Position numbers and translations under genes: made by a program. From Acidovorax soli (GTDB lineage Bacteria > Pseudomonadota > Gammaproteobacteria > Burkholderiales > Burkholderiaceae_C), in NCBI RefSeq assembly GCF_900107605.1, contig NZ_FNQJ01000006.1, positions 62,001 to 126,000 on the forward strand: a stretch of 64,000 nt of DNA, read 5' to 3'. The notes beneath the pieces were generated by a model. The model searched no databases. It was not told the origin of the DNA and worked only from the letters and a program-made list of their open reading frames with translations. Below are positions 27,099-35,179 of the stretch, piece by piece (the stretch's first letter is position 1; every line of letters begins with the position of its first letter).

Positions 27099-27233
27099 GC
27101 TTGAATTATGGGCAGGGCGCGGGTTGCTTTTCGGCCGTACATATCCGGATGGCACTGGCTCGGAAAAAGCTTGCAATCGGGCCATGGGGGCAGGGAGTGT
27201 CGGGGCTATTGTGGGTGGATGGAGCCCACCGAC

Positions 27234-27239
27234 GATAAT
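27234..27239 (+). promoter_or_regulatory. -10 element of dapF (possible leaderless start)
   Basis: GATAAT ends seven bases before the dapF ATG, the same distance as between GATAAT and the RNase P RNA 5' end. The seven bases CCAGCCC carry no Shine-Dalgarno sequence. Confidence 0.55.
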
Positions 27240-27246
27240 CCAGCCC

Positions 27247-28125
27247 ATGAAGATTCGCTTCACCAAAATGCAGGGCGCGGGCAACGATTTCGTGGTGCTC
27301 GACGAAACGCGGGGCCGGCTGGGGCTGACTCCGGCGCACTACCGCTGGCTGGCCGACCGCCACTTTGGCGTGGGCGCCGACCAGATTCTCACCGTGCGGC
27401 CCTCGCCGGGCGAGGGCATCGATTTCGAATACGTGATCCACAACGCCGACGGCGGCGAGGTGGAACAGTGCGGCAACGGCGCGCGCTGCTTTGCGCGTTA
27501 TGTGCATGACAAGGGCCTGACGCACAAGGACACGATTCGCGTACAGACGCTGGCCGGCGTGATTGCTCCCCGTCTCAATCCTGATGGCCGCGTGACGGTG
27601 GACATGGGCCGCCCGGTGTTTGACGCGGCGCTGGTGCCTTTTGACGCGACTGGCCTCACGCCGGTGGCCCAGGGTGTGGGGCAAAAATGGCCTCTGGCGC
27701 TCTCTGGGTCTGCGCAAGATGCTTCTGTCCTGGTCGCGGTGGTGTCCATGGGCAACCCGCATGCCGTGCAACTGGTGGAGGATGTGGACGCCGCGCCCGT
27801 GGCCGAGACCGGCCCGCTGATCGAATCGCACCCGCGCTTTCCGCGGCGGGTGAACGCCGGTTACCTGCAGATCGTGGACCGCAGCCATGTGCGCCTGCGT
27901 GTGTTCGAGCGCGGCGCGGGGGAAACCCTGGCGTGCGGCTCCGGCGCCTGCGCTGCCGTGGCAGCGGGCATCCGGCTGGGGCTGCTCGACGCCCAGGTGG
28001 ACGTGCAGACCCGCGGCGGCCTGCTCACCATTGCCTGGAGCGGCCAGGAGGCCGACTCCGTTTTCATGACCGGCCCAGCCACCGCTGTTTTTGACGGCCA
28101 GATCGAACTCCCTGACACGCCATGA
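27247..28125 (+). CDS. dapF: Diaminopimelate epimerase
   Basis: A 292-residue enzyme that converts LL- to meso-diaminopimelate for lysine and peptidoglycan synthesis. It starts [20 protein letters not shown]. The two catalytic cysteines are in [13 protein letters not shown] (about residue 75) and [16 protein letters not shown] (about residue 230). The frame is open far upstream, but this start aligns with the family. Residues about 145-163 ([15 protein letters not shown]) come from a family 1 repeat read in reverse and form an insertion before [11 protein letters not shown]. Its stop overlaps the DUF484 start (ATGA). It heads dapF-DUF484-xerC, the order also seen in enterobacteria. Confidence 0.94.
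   Translation: MKIRFTKMQGAGNDFVVLDETRGRLGLTPAHYRWLADRHFGVGADQILTVRPSPGEGIDFEYVIHNADGGEVEQCGNGARCFARYVHDKGLTHKDTIRVQTLAGVIAPRLNPDGRVTVDMGRPVFDAALVPFDATGLTPVAQGVGQKWPLALSGSAQDASVLVAVVSMGNPHAVQLVEDVDAAPVAETGPLIESHPRFPRRVNAGYLQIVDRSHVRLRVFERGAGETLACGSGACAAVAAGIRLGLLDAQVDVQTRGGLLTIAWSGQEADSVFMTGPATAVFDGQIELPDTP
27682..27735 (-). repeat. Dispersed repeat family 1, in-frame copy inside dapF
   Basis: On the minus strand it reads AGCATCTTGCGCAGA, then GAGCGCCAGAGGCCATTTTTG; the 3' half matches the repeat end AAGCGC...CCATTTTTG very well. The gene reads it antisense, yet the frame stays open. Confidence 0.6.
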
Positions 28126-28817
28126 CCACCAGCTCCCACATTCCTCCGATCACCGAAGACGACATCGCCCAGTTTCTCACCCAGACACCCGGTTTTTTCG
28201 AGCGCCACGCCGAGGTGCTGGCCAGCGTGCAGATCTCCAGCCCGCATGGCACCCGCGCCGTAAGCCTGCAAGAGCGCCAGGCAGAAATGCTGCGCGAGAA
28301 GATCAAGGGCCTTGAGCAGCGCATCATGGAAATGGTGCGCCACGGCAACGAGAACGCCGCCATCTCCGCCAAGGTGGACCACTGGACCAGCGCCCTGCTG
28401 CAGGTACGCGACCCCATGGACCTGCCCCAGGCCGTGGTGGACGGGCTGCGCACGCTGTTCGATGTGCCGCAGGCTGCCGTGCGCGTGTGGGGTGTTGCAG
28501 GGCCTTATATCGACGCCGACTTCACCCAGGGCGCCAGCGAGGACGCCCAGGCCTTCGCCTCCTCGCTGACCATGCCGTTCTGCGGCCCCAACCTGGGTTT
28601 TGAGCCCGCCGCCTGGCTGGCCGGCGAGGCGGGCGAACCACCCCAGTCCCTGGCCCTGCTGCCGCTGCGCGAAGGCGCCATCGACAGCGCCACCCCCGCT
28701 TTTGGCCTGCTGGTGCTGGGCTCGCACGACCCGCAGCGCTTTGATGCCACCCTGGGCACCGAATTCCTGGCGCGCATGGCCGAACTGGCGAGCGCGGCGC
28801 TGATGCGCCTGCGATGA
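28122..28817 (+). CDS. DUF484 family protein
   Basis: A 231-residue cytoplasmic protein. The N-terminal helix [20 protein letters not shown], then [20 protein letters not shown] is the mark of DUF484, which adds a GAF-like domain ([20 protein letters not shown] and following). Function is unknown; the gene is conserved between dapF and xerC in many proteobacteria. It overlaps dapF by four bases. A family 2 repeat starts four bases after its stop. Confidence 0.88.
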   Translation: MTTSSHIPPITEDDIAQFLTQTPGFFERHAEVLASVQISSPHGTRAVSLQERQAEMLREKIKGLEQRIMEMVRHGNENAAISAKVDHWTSALLQVRDPMDLPQAVVDGLRTLFDVPQAAVRVWGVAGPYIDADFTQGASEDAQAFASSLTMPFCGPNLGFEPAAWLAGEAGEPPQSLALLPLREGAIDSATPAFGLLVLGSHDPQRFDATLGTEFLARMAELASAALMRLR

Positions 28818-28821
28818 CCTC

Positions 28822-28905
28822 CCCCCTGAGACGCTGCGCGTCATCCCCCCCGAGGGGGGACGCCACCCCCGGCCCGGCAAAGCCGGTTCCGCGGTGGCGC
28901 TGGTA
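28822..28905 (+). repeat. Dispersed repeat family 2, copy 2
   Basis: CCCCCTGAGACGCTGCGCG, a CCCCCCGAGGGGGG hairpin core, then CCCGGCAAAGCCGG and TTCCGCGGTGGCGCTGG. It aligns end to end with the copy at 10256. It lies between the DUF484 gene and xerC; both internal hairpins are kept although the bases differ. Confidence 0.75.
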
Positions 28906-28982
28906 TGGCGGCGCGCCAGTTGCCGACATTGCGCGTGGTTCTCACGGCGGTGGACTCTCCACTGCAATCTTTCTGAGTCGCC

Positions 28983-29954
28983 ATGTCTGACGTGTCGAGC
29001 GTGCCGTTGCCTGCCGACCCCCATGTGCTGCGGTATCTGGAGCATGTGCGGGTCGAAAAACGCCTGGCCGCGCGCACGCTCACGCTGTACACCCTCGATC
29101 TGGAAAAACTGGCGCAGCTGGCGGCGGGCGTGCAGTTGCCCCTGCTGCAACTGACCAGCGCCCACATCCGCCGTTTCGTGGCGCAGATGCACAGTGCGGG
29201 GCGCAGTGGGCGGGGCATTGCGCTCATCCTGTCGGGCTGGCGCGGTTTTTTCACCTGGGCCGGGCGGCAGGGCCTGATAGGGCACAACCCCGTGCAGGAC
29301 GTGCGCGCACCCAAGGCCCCCAAACCCTTGCCCAAGGCGCTGGGCGTGGACGACGCCGTGCGCCTGGCCGAGTTCGACCATGCCGGCGCCGACCCCTGGC
29401 TGGAAGCGCGGGATGCGGCCATGGTCGAGCTGCTATATGGCTGCGGCCTGCGGGTGGGCGAGCTGGTGGGGCTGGATGCCGTGCCCGGCCCCGACACGCA
29501 GCGCCAGGGCCGTGGCTGGATCGACCTGCAGGCTGGCGAGGCCCATGTGTTCGGCAAGGGCAGCAAGCGCCGCAGCGTGCCCGTGGGCGCTGCCGCCGTG
29601 GCCGCGCTGCAGGCCTGGCTGGCGCTGCGCGCCGCGCCATTTGGTGGAGATGGCTCTGCGCGGCTCGATGCGGCGCTGTTCGTGGGCCAGCGCGGTGCGC
29701 GGCTCACGGCCCAGTCGGTCTGGCTGCGCCTGCGCCAGCGCAGCCAGCAGGCGGGGCTGACCACGCCGGTGCACCCGCACATGCTGCGCCACTCGTTCGC
29801 CAGCCACCTGCTGCAAAGCAGCGGCGACCTGCGTGCCGTGCAGGAGCTGCTGGGCCACGCTAACATCACCACCACGCAGGTCTATACGCGGCTGGATTTC
29901 CAGCACCTGGCCAAGGTGTACGACGCGGCGCACCCGCGCGCGCGGCGCAAGTAG
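28983..29954 (+). CDS. xerC: Site-specific tyrosine recombinase XerC
   Basis: A 323-residue recombinase that, with XerD, resolves chromosome dimers at dif. The N-terminal SAM-like DNA-binding domain spans residues 10-100. Catalytic residues are Arg in GCGLRVGEL, Lys in FGKGSKRRSVP, His and Arg in HPHMLRHSFASHLL, His in ELLGHANITTTQ, and Tyr in VYTRLDFQHLAKVYDAAHPR. It is a chromosomal XerC, judged by the dapF-DUF484-xerC context, and not a phage integrase. It has a 30-residue insertion between GPDTQRQ and QAGEAH-type strands compared with E. coli. Confidence 0.93.
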   Translation: MSDVSSVPLPADPHVLRYLEHVRVEKRLAARTLTLYTLDLEKLAQLAAGVQLPLLQLTSAHIRRFVAQMHSAGRSGRGIALILSGWRGFFTWAGRQGLIGHNPVQDVRAPKAPKPLPKALGVDDAVRLAEFDHAGADPWLEARDAAMVELLYGCGLRVGELVGLDAVPGPDTQRQGRGWIDLQAGEAHVFGKGSKRRSVPVGAAAVAALQAWLALRAAPFGGDGSARLDAALFVGQRGARLTAQSVWLRLRQRSQQAGLTTPVHPHMLRHSFASHLLQSSGDLRAVQELLGHANITTTQVYTRLDFQHLAKVYDAAHPRARRK

Positions 29955-30032
29955 CCGCTGAGGCCGCTACGGCCCAGGGGGCCATGAATCCGCAGTTCAC
30001 GCCGGGGCAACGAGCGCAAGCTGCGGTACATG

Positions 30033-30080
30033 AATGCTTCTGTTTTCATAGCTTGTTGCGCAATCTGCATCGGCGCTCCA
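30033..30080 (+). repeat. Dispersed repeat family 1, degenerate copy after xerC
   Basis: GAATGCTTCTGTTTTCATAGC, TTGTTGCGC and GGCGCT appear in the usual order. It lies in the convergent gap between xerC and the CadR-like gene and is the only AT-rich patch there. Confidence 0.4.
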
Positions 30081-30094
30081 AGTCCGACAGGCTC

Positions 30095-30586
30095 CTAGCC
30101 ACCAGATTTTTTCGACACCGACCTGGCCTTGGGTGTGGTCGTTTGGGCGTGCGTGCCGTGCACATGGCCCGCATGCACCTGGCCCGGCCGGCTGGCGATG
30201 TCGGTCAGCCCATTGAGGATGCCGCAGTGGGCGGCATCCTGGGCTTCGTGGCACTGCTTGCGCAGCTGCTTGAGCTGCTTTTCGAGCTGGCGCAGTTCGC
30301 GGATGCGCGCCGCGACGTGGCCGATGTGCGCGTCCAGCAGGGCGTTGACATCGCCGCAGCTGCGCGTGGGCGCGTCTTTGAAGCGCAGCAGGGTGCGGAT
30401 TTCGTCCAGCGTCATGTCCAGGCCCCGGCAGTGCCGTATGAACGACAGGCGCGTGGCCTGGGCTTCGTCGTAGATGCGGTAGTTGCTCCCGTTGCGGGCG
30501 GCCTCGGGCAACAGGCCTTCGCGTTCGTAATACCGGATGGTTGCGACCGGGGTGTGGGCCAGGGCGGCCAGCTCGCCGATTTTCAT
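30095..30586 (-). CDS. cadR: MerR-family Cd(II)/Pb(II)-responsive regulator, CadR/PbrR-like
   Basis: A 163-residue regulator. It starts MKIGELAALAHTPVATIRYY, EREGLLPEAARNGSNYRIYD (MerR winged helix). The dimer helix and metal loop carry Cys residues in FIRHCRGLDM, PTRSCGDVNALLDAH and KQCHEAQDAAHCGIL, the CadR/PbrR pattern. The tail has HAGHVHGTH, a His-rich extension also known in some CadR proteins. The frame is open for 900 residues upstream; that is antisense shadow of the ATPase gene. It is divergent from cadA with a MerR-type promoter between. Confidence 0.9.
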   Translation of the reverse strand: MKIGELAALAHTPVATIRYYEREGLLPEAARNGSNYRIYDEAQATRLSFIRHCRGLDMTLDEIRTLLRFKDAPTRSCGDVNALLDAHIGHVAARIRELRQLEKQLKQLRKQCHEAQDAAHCGILNGLTDIASRPGQVHAGHVHGTHAQTTTPKARSVSKKSGG

Positions 30587-30637
30587 GGGGGTGTGCTGCT
30601 CGTGGGGTGGTGTGGCCATGGTACGCCGCGCGCGTGC

Positions 30638-30668
30638 TTGACTCTGAAGTGGCATCAGGGTTTCCAAT
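30638..30668 (+). promoter_or_regulatory. MerR-type promoter of the metal ATPase with CadR operator
   Basis: A -35 TTGACT (30638-30643) and a -10 TCCAAT (30663-30668) are 19 bp apart, the overlong spacing that MerR proteins correct by twisting DNA. Within the spacer ACTCTGA (30641-30647) and TCAGGGT (30655-30661) form an inverted repeat with one mismatch. Position between cadR and cadA fits. Confidence 0.85.
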
Positions 30669-30691
30669 AGGGTCAAGCAAGGAAAGCCAGC

Positions 30692-32950
30692 ATGAGCACA
30701 CCCCCCCACACTTCTCCCGCCCCGGCGGATGCCTGCGGCCATTGTTCCTGCGCGCCGGCCCTTGGGCCCACCGCCGTGCAGGGCGCCGAAGGCGTCGCGC
30801 GTGGGGCCGCCCACGGGGCGGTTTTCCGCATCGCCAGCATGGACTGTGCGGCCGAGGAAAGCGAGATCCGCCACGCCCTGGCGGGCATTTCTGGCCTGCA
30901 CGGCCTGCGCTTCCAGCTGGCGGCCCGCACGCTGGCCATTGATGCGGCGCCCGCGGCGATGCCGCAAATTCTGGCGGCCATCCGGCAGGCGGGGTTTGAT
31001 CCGCAGCCTGTGGCGCAGGCATATGCCCATCTGCCGGGCGCGCAGGGGCTGTGGCGTTTGGGGTGGGCGCTGGGACTGGCCATTGCGGCCGATCTGCTGG
31101 CCTTTCTGGCGCCAGACACGCGGGTGTTGCAGGCGGCCGGCATGGCACTGGCCGCTGCTGCCATCGGGCTGGCCGGTTTTTCCACCTACCGCAAGGGCCT
31201 GGCTGCACTGGGGCGCGGACGGCTCAACATCAATGCGCTGATGACCGTGGCCGTGAGCGGCGCGTTTGTCATCGGCCAGTGGCCCGAGGCCGCCATGGTG
31301 ATGGCGCTGTATGCCATTGCGGAGCTGATCGAGGCACGTTCGGTGGATCGTGCCCGCAACGCCATCAAAAGCCTGCTCGACCTGGCGCCCGATACGGCCG
31401 AGGTGTGCCAGCCCGACGGTGCCTGGCAGCCAGCCGCCGCGGCCGCTGTGGCGCTGGACGCGGTGGTGCGCATCCGGCCGGGCGCGCGCGTACCGCTCGA
31501 TGGCGTGGTCATCGCGGGCACCAGCGCGGTCAACCAGGCCTCGGTGACGGGCGAAAGCCTGCCCGTGGACAAGGCTGCGGGCGACACCCTGTTTGCCGGC
31601 ACCATCAACGACACCGGCACCCTGGAAATGCGGGTGACGGCCACGGCCAGCCATACCACGTTGGCCCGCATCATCCATGCGGTGGAGCAGGCCCAGGGCA
31701 GCCGCGCGCCCACGCAGCAGCTGGTGGACCGGTTTGCCGCCATCTACACGCCGGTGGTGTTTGCGCTGGCCGTGGCGGTGGCGCTGCTCATGCCCTGGCT
31801 GATGGATGTGCCCTGGACGCAGGCGCTGTACAAGGCCCTGGTGCTGCTCGTGATTGCCTGCCCTTGCGCGCTGGTCATTGCCACGCCGGTCACGGTGGTG
31901 AGCGGGCTGGCCGCCGCTGCGCGGCGCGGCATTCTCATCAAGGGCGGGGTCTATCTGGAGACCGCCCACCAGATCCAGGCGATAGCGCTCGACAAGACCG
32001 GCACCATCACCGAAGGCCGGCCCCGGCTGGTGGCGACCGAGGTTCTGCCGCTGCCCGAGGGGCGTGCCCCGGTGGTGCCGGCGCAGGTGCTGCGCTGGGC
32101 GGCCAGTCTGGCAGGGCATTCCGACCACCCGGTGTCGCGGGCCATTGCGCAGGGGCTGGATGCCGTCCAGGGTGCGCCAACGGGCGCGGCGCTGGAGGCC
32201 TTGACGGCCCTGCCCGGGCGCGGCGTGCAGGCCCGCATTGCCGGGCAGGCACTGGTGCTGGGCAACCATCGCCTGATCGAGGAGCGCGGCTTGTGCTGTG
32301 CCGACATCGAGGCGCGGCTGGCCGCCCACGAGGCCCAGGGCCGCACCGTGACGCTGTTGGCAACCGATACCGCCGTGCTGGCCATTTTTGCGGTGGCCGA
32401 CACGATCAAGGACAGCTCCCGCCAGGCGCTGGCCGCGCTGCGTGCCATGGGCGTGGCCCCGGTGATGCTGACAGGCGACAACCAGGTGACGGCTGGCACC
32501 ATCGCCGCCCAGGCGGGCGTGGAGGAGGTGCAGGGCAACCTGCTGCCACAAGACAAGCTGGCGGCCATCGAAGCCCTGCAGGCGCGCCACGGCCTCACCG
32601 CCATGGTGGGGGACGGCATCAACGATGCCCCCGCGCTGGCCCGCGCGGACATCGGCATCGCCATGGGGGCGGCAGGCACCGACACGGCCATGGAGGCGGC
32701 CGATGTGGTCATCATGAACGACGATCTGCGGCGCATTCCAGAGCTCATGCGGCTGTCGCGCCGCACGCGCGCCGTGCTGTGGCAGAACATTGCGCTGGCG
32801 CTGGGCATCAAGCTGGTATTTCTGTGGCTGGCGCTGTTCAACGGCGCCTCGATGTGGATGGCGGTATTTGCCGACATGGGTGCCAGCCTGATCGTGGTGT
32901 TCAACGGTCTGCGCATGCTGCGCGCGGTGGACGAGCAGCCGGTGGCATAG
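30692..32950 (+). CDS. cadA: Cd/Zn/Pb-exporting P1B-type ATPase, CadA/ZntA
   Basis: A 752-residue inner-membrane pump. N terminus: Cys-rich DACGHCSCAPALG, then a heavy-metal-associated domain with IASMDCAAEESEIRHALAGI. Core: TGESLPVDKAAGDT (actuator), CPC in VIACPCALVIATPV (metal site), phosphorylation motif LDKTGTITEG, HP locus SDHPVSRAI, and MVGDGINDAPALARADIGIA. The KLVFLWLALFN helix carries the usual Lys and Asp-type C-terminal residues of Zn/Cd pumps. It exports divalent soft metals from the cytoplasm. Regulation by the divergent CadR is indicated by the 19 bp-spaced promoter. Confidence 0.92.
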   Translation: MSTPPHTSPAPADACGHCSCAPALGPTAVQGAEGVARGAAHGAVFRIASMDCAAEESEIRHALAGISGLHGLRFQLAARTLAIDAAPAAMPQILAAIRQAGFDPQPVAQAYAHLPGAQGLWRLGWALGLAIAADLLAFLAPDTRVLQAAGMALAAAAIGLAGFSTYRKGLAALGRGRLNINALMTVAVSGAFVIGQWPEAAMVMALYAIAELIEARSVDRARNAIKSLLDLAPDTAEVCQPDGAWQPAAAAAVALDAVVRIRPGARVPLDGVVIAGTSAVNQASVTGESLPVDKAAGDTLFAGTINDTGTLEMRVTATASHTTLARIIHAVEQAQGSRAPTQQLVDRFAAIYTPVVFALAVAVALLMPWLMDVPWTQALYKALVLLVIACPCALVIATPVTVVSGLAAAARRGILIKGGVYLETAHQIQAIALDKTGTITEGRPRLVATEVLPLPEGRAPVVPAQVLRWAASLAGHSDHPVSRAIAQGLDAVQGAPTGAALEALTALPGRGVQARIAGQALVLGNHRLIEERGLCCADIEARLAAHEAQGRTVTLLATDTAVLAIFAVADTIKDSSRQALAALRAMGVAPVMLTGDNQVTAGTIAAQAGVEEVQGNLLPQDKLAAIEALQARHGLTAMVGDGINDAPALARADIGIAMGAAGTDTAMEAADVVIMNDDLRRIPELMRLSRRTRAVLWQNIALALGIKLVFLWLALFNGASMWMAVFADMGASLIVVFNGLRMLRAVDEQPVA

Positions 32951-33089
32951 ACGACGGCCTTTTCCGCTGGTGGCCCGGTTGCGCCGCGTCCGGCGCGGGC
33001 TTTTGTGCCCCGCTAAACTCACCCCTTCGCGGTCTGGTGCTCCGTCCAACGGGCTGCACGGCCCATTGCATCTCCCAAGGCTACTCCCC

Positions 33090-34166
33090 ATGTCCCTCAT
33101 TCCTGTCACCATCCTCACCGGTTTTCTGGGTTCCGGAAAGACCACGCTGCTCAAGCGCCTGCTGAGCGAAGCCCATGGCCAGAAGATCGCCGTGATCGAG
33201 AACGAATTTGGCGAAGAGAACATCGACAACGACATCCTGGTGACCGACTCCAAGGAGCAGATCGTGCAGATGAGCAATGGCTGCATCTGCTGCACCATCC
33301 GCGAAGACCTGCGCGAAACCCTGCAGTTGCTGGCTGCCAAACGGCGCAAGAATCTGCTGGAGTTCGATCGCATCGTGATCGAGACCACCGGCGTGGCCGA
33401 CCCCGGCCCCGTGGCGCAGACCTTCTTCATGGACGAGGAGATCGCCGAAACCTACCTGATCGACTCCATCATCACGCTGGTCGATGCCAAGCACGCGGCC
33501 CAGCAGCTCAACGACCGCCAGGAGGCACGCCGCCAGGTGGGCTTTGCGGACCAGATCTTCCTGTCCAAGACCGACCTCGTGAGCGCCGAGGACACCGAGG
33601 CGCTGATCCATCGCTTGAAACACATGAACCCGCGCGCGCCCATCAAGGCCGTGCACTTTGGCGAGGTGCCGCTCAAGGAGGTGCTGGACCTGCGGGGCTT
33701 CAACCTCAATGCCAAGCTGGATATCGACCCCGACTTCCTCAAGGAAGAGGAGGAGCACGACCACCACGGCCATGGGCATGGGCACCACGACCATGTGCAC
33801 GGCGAGCACTGCAACCACCCTTCGCACCAGCACGGACACGAGGGCCATGGGCACCATCACCACCATGACGACGATGTCAAGAGCTTCGTCTACCGTTCGG
33901 ATCGCCCGTTCGATCCGGCCAAGCTGGAGGATTTTCTGGGTGCCATCGTCAACATCTATGGCCCGCGCATGCTGCGCTACAAGGGCGTGCTGAACATGCA
34001 GGGCACCGATCGCAAGGTGATCTTCCAGGGCGTGCACCAGCTCATGGGCAGCGACCTGGGCCCCCAGTGGGCCGAAGGGGAGGCGCGCACCAGCAAGATG
34101 GTCTTCATCGGCATCGACCTGCCCAAGGACATCTTTCTGCAGGGGCTGGAGCAGAGTCTCGTTTGA
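33090..34166 (+). CDS. COG0523 (CobW/YjiA-type) G3E GTPase, metal chaperone
   Basis: A 358-residue GTPase. Walker A is GFLGSGKTTLLKRLL; the metal motif CxCC is NGCICCTI; ETTGVADP and SKTD are the switch and NKxD-like motifs. Residues about 225-265 are a His/Asp/Glu-rich insert (DHHGHGHGHHDHVHGEHC and further His), likely a metal store or sensor. The C-terminal CobW_C domain follows. Such proteins deliver or insert Zn or other metals. It follows cadA by 140 bases; no Zur box was seen upstream. Start at the ATG 33090; the frame extends upstream without homology. Confidence 0.88.
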   Translation: MSLIPVTILTGFLGSGKTTLLKRLLSEAHGQKIAVIENEFGEENIDNDILVTDSKEQIVQMSNGCICCTIREDLRETLQLLAAKRRKNLLEFDRIVIETTGVADPGPVAQTFFMDEEIAETYLIDSIITLVDAKHAAQQLNDRQEARRQVGFADQIFLSKTDLVSAEDTEALIHRLKHMNPRAPIKAVHFGEVPLKEVLDLRGFNLNAKLDIDPDFLKEEEEHDHHGHGHGHHDHVHGEHCNHPSHQHGHEGHGHHHHHDDDVKSFVYRSDRPFDPAKLEDFLGAIVNIYGPRMLRYKGVLNMQGTDRKVIFQGVHQLMGSDLGPQWAEGEARTSKMVFIGIDLPKDIFLQGLEQSLV

Positions 34167-34252
34167 ACGGTTTGCACCGGAACGGGCAGGGATGGCCCCA
34201 CATCCTTTTGTGTTGTATCTGCAACGTTCCCGTTTGCGTCCGCGCAGGTCGA

Positions 34253-34258
34253 TACAAT
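34253..34258 (+). promoter_or_regulatory. Possible -10 for dksA
   Basis: TACAAT in the context GTCGATACAATCGCGCC lies about 90 bases before the dksA start. No good -35 is seen at the right distance, so this is tentative. Confidence 0.35.
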
Positions 34259-34347
34259 CGCGCCCCGGCAAAACCCCGGAAGGCTTGCCACCCGCCCTTG
34301 GCTGCCTGCGCAGCCCGGGCCAGCCCGTTACGCGAGGAGTTCTGTCA

Positions 34348-35133
34348 GTGAAAGCCGAAACCAGCAAACCCAAGGCGGCCGCAAAAGCGGCCCCAACCGC
34401 GGCAAAAAATGCCGCCGCCCCAGCGGCAAGCAAGGCTGCTGCAAAGGCTACTGCCCAGGTCGCCCCCAAAGCCGCCAGCCCTGCCGTCGCAGAGGCCTCC
34501 GAGCAGGCCTTGCGGGCCGGCAGCCAAGTACCCGTGCGCAGCACCCGGCCTTCTTCCCGGCTGGCCCAATTGACCGTACCATCCATGGCCCAGGCAGTGG
34601 CTTCCACCGCTGCCAAAGCCAGTTATCTACACACCATGCCCACGACCGCGCAAGCGCACCCTGTTTACACGGCTGCCAAGAAAGACCCCAAACTGGCGAA
34701 CAACTGGAAAGACAAGAGCGCCGAAGAGCTGACCGACGCCGAAGTGATGGCGATGCCCGACAGCGAGTACATGAACGACAAGCAGATGGCGTTTTTCCGC
34801 CTCAAGCTTGTCCAGCTCAAGCAGGACATCCACAACAGTGCCGGTGAAACCACCGAGCACCTGCGCGAAGACACCGTGGTGGTGCCCGATCCTGCCGACC
34901 GCGCCACCATTGAGGAAGAGCATGCGCTGGAGTTGCGTACCCGTGATCGCGAACGCAAGCTGCTCAAGAAAATCGAGCAATCCATTGCCCGCATCGACTC
35001 GGGTGACTACGGCTATTGCGATGAAACCGGCGAACCCATCGGGGTGGGCCGCCTGATCGCCCGTCCCACCGCCACGCTGTCGCTGGAAGCGCAGCAACGC
35101 CGTGAACTCAAGCAGAAGATGTTTGGCGACTGA
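34348..35133 (+). CDS. dksA: RNA polymerase-binding transcription factor DksA with long Ala/Lys-rich N-terminal extension
   Basis: A 261-residue protein; the DksA part is about residues 120-261. The coiled-coil tip DPADRATIEEEHALELRTRD carries the two Asp residues that reach into the polymerase channel. The zinc finger is reduced: DYGYCDETGEPIGVGRL...LSLEAQQ keeps one of four Cys, as in several beta- and alphaproteobacterial DksA proteins. Residues 1-115 are low-complexity (KAAAKAAPTAAKNAAAPAAS and similar), likely disordered and basic. The start is GTG at 34348, eight bases after GAGGAG. With ppGpp it adjusts rRNA and amino acid promoters. Confidence 0.9.
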   Translation: MKAETSKPKAAAKAAPTAAKNAAAPAASKAAAKATAQVAPKAASPAVAEASEQALRAGSQVPVRSTRPSSRLAQLTVPSMAQAVASTAAKASYLHTMPTTAQAHPVYTAAKKDPKLANNWKDKSAEELTDAEVMAMPDSEYMNDKQMAFFRLKLVQLKQDIHNSAGETTEHLREDTVVVPDPADRATIEEEHALELRTRDRERKLLKKIEQSIARIDSGDYGYCDETGEPIGVGRLIARPTATLSLEAQQRRELKQKMFGD

Positions 35134-35179
35134 AGGCGAGCGGGCCTGAACTCTTTATGCGCACCCGACCTGACTGCCT

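Noticed and set aside
28983..29954. Tyrosine recombinase as a sign of an integrated phage or island
   Set aside because: Context dapF-DUF484-xerC and sequence identify chromosomal XerC; no att-like repeats, tRNA gene or phage genes are near.
32951..33089. Zur box or other metal-regulated operator before the COG0523 GTPase
   Set aside because: No GTTATA-type palindrome is present; only a weak GC hairpin (32981-32996) followed by a short T-run, perhaps a poor cadA terminator.
30587..33430. A long minus-strand extension that would fuse about 948 residues to the CadR-like protein
   Set aside because: It is antisense to cadA and the COG0523 gene; the MerR alignment begins at 30586 and the divergent promoter lies just upstream.
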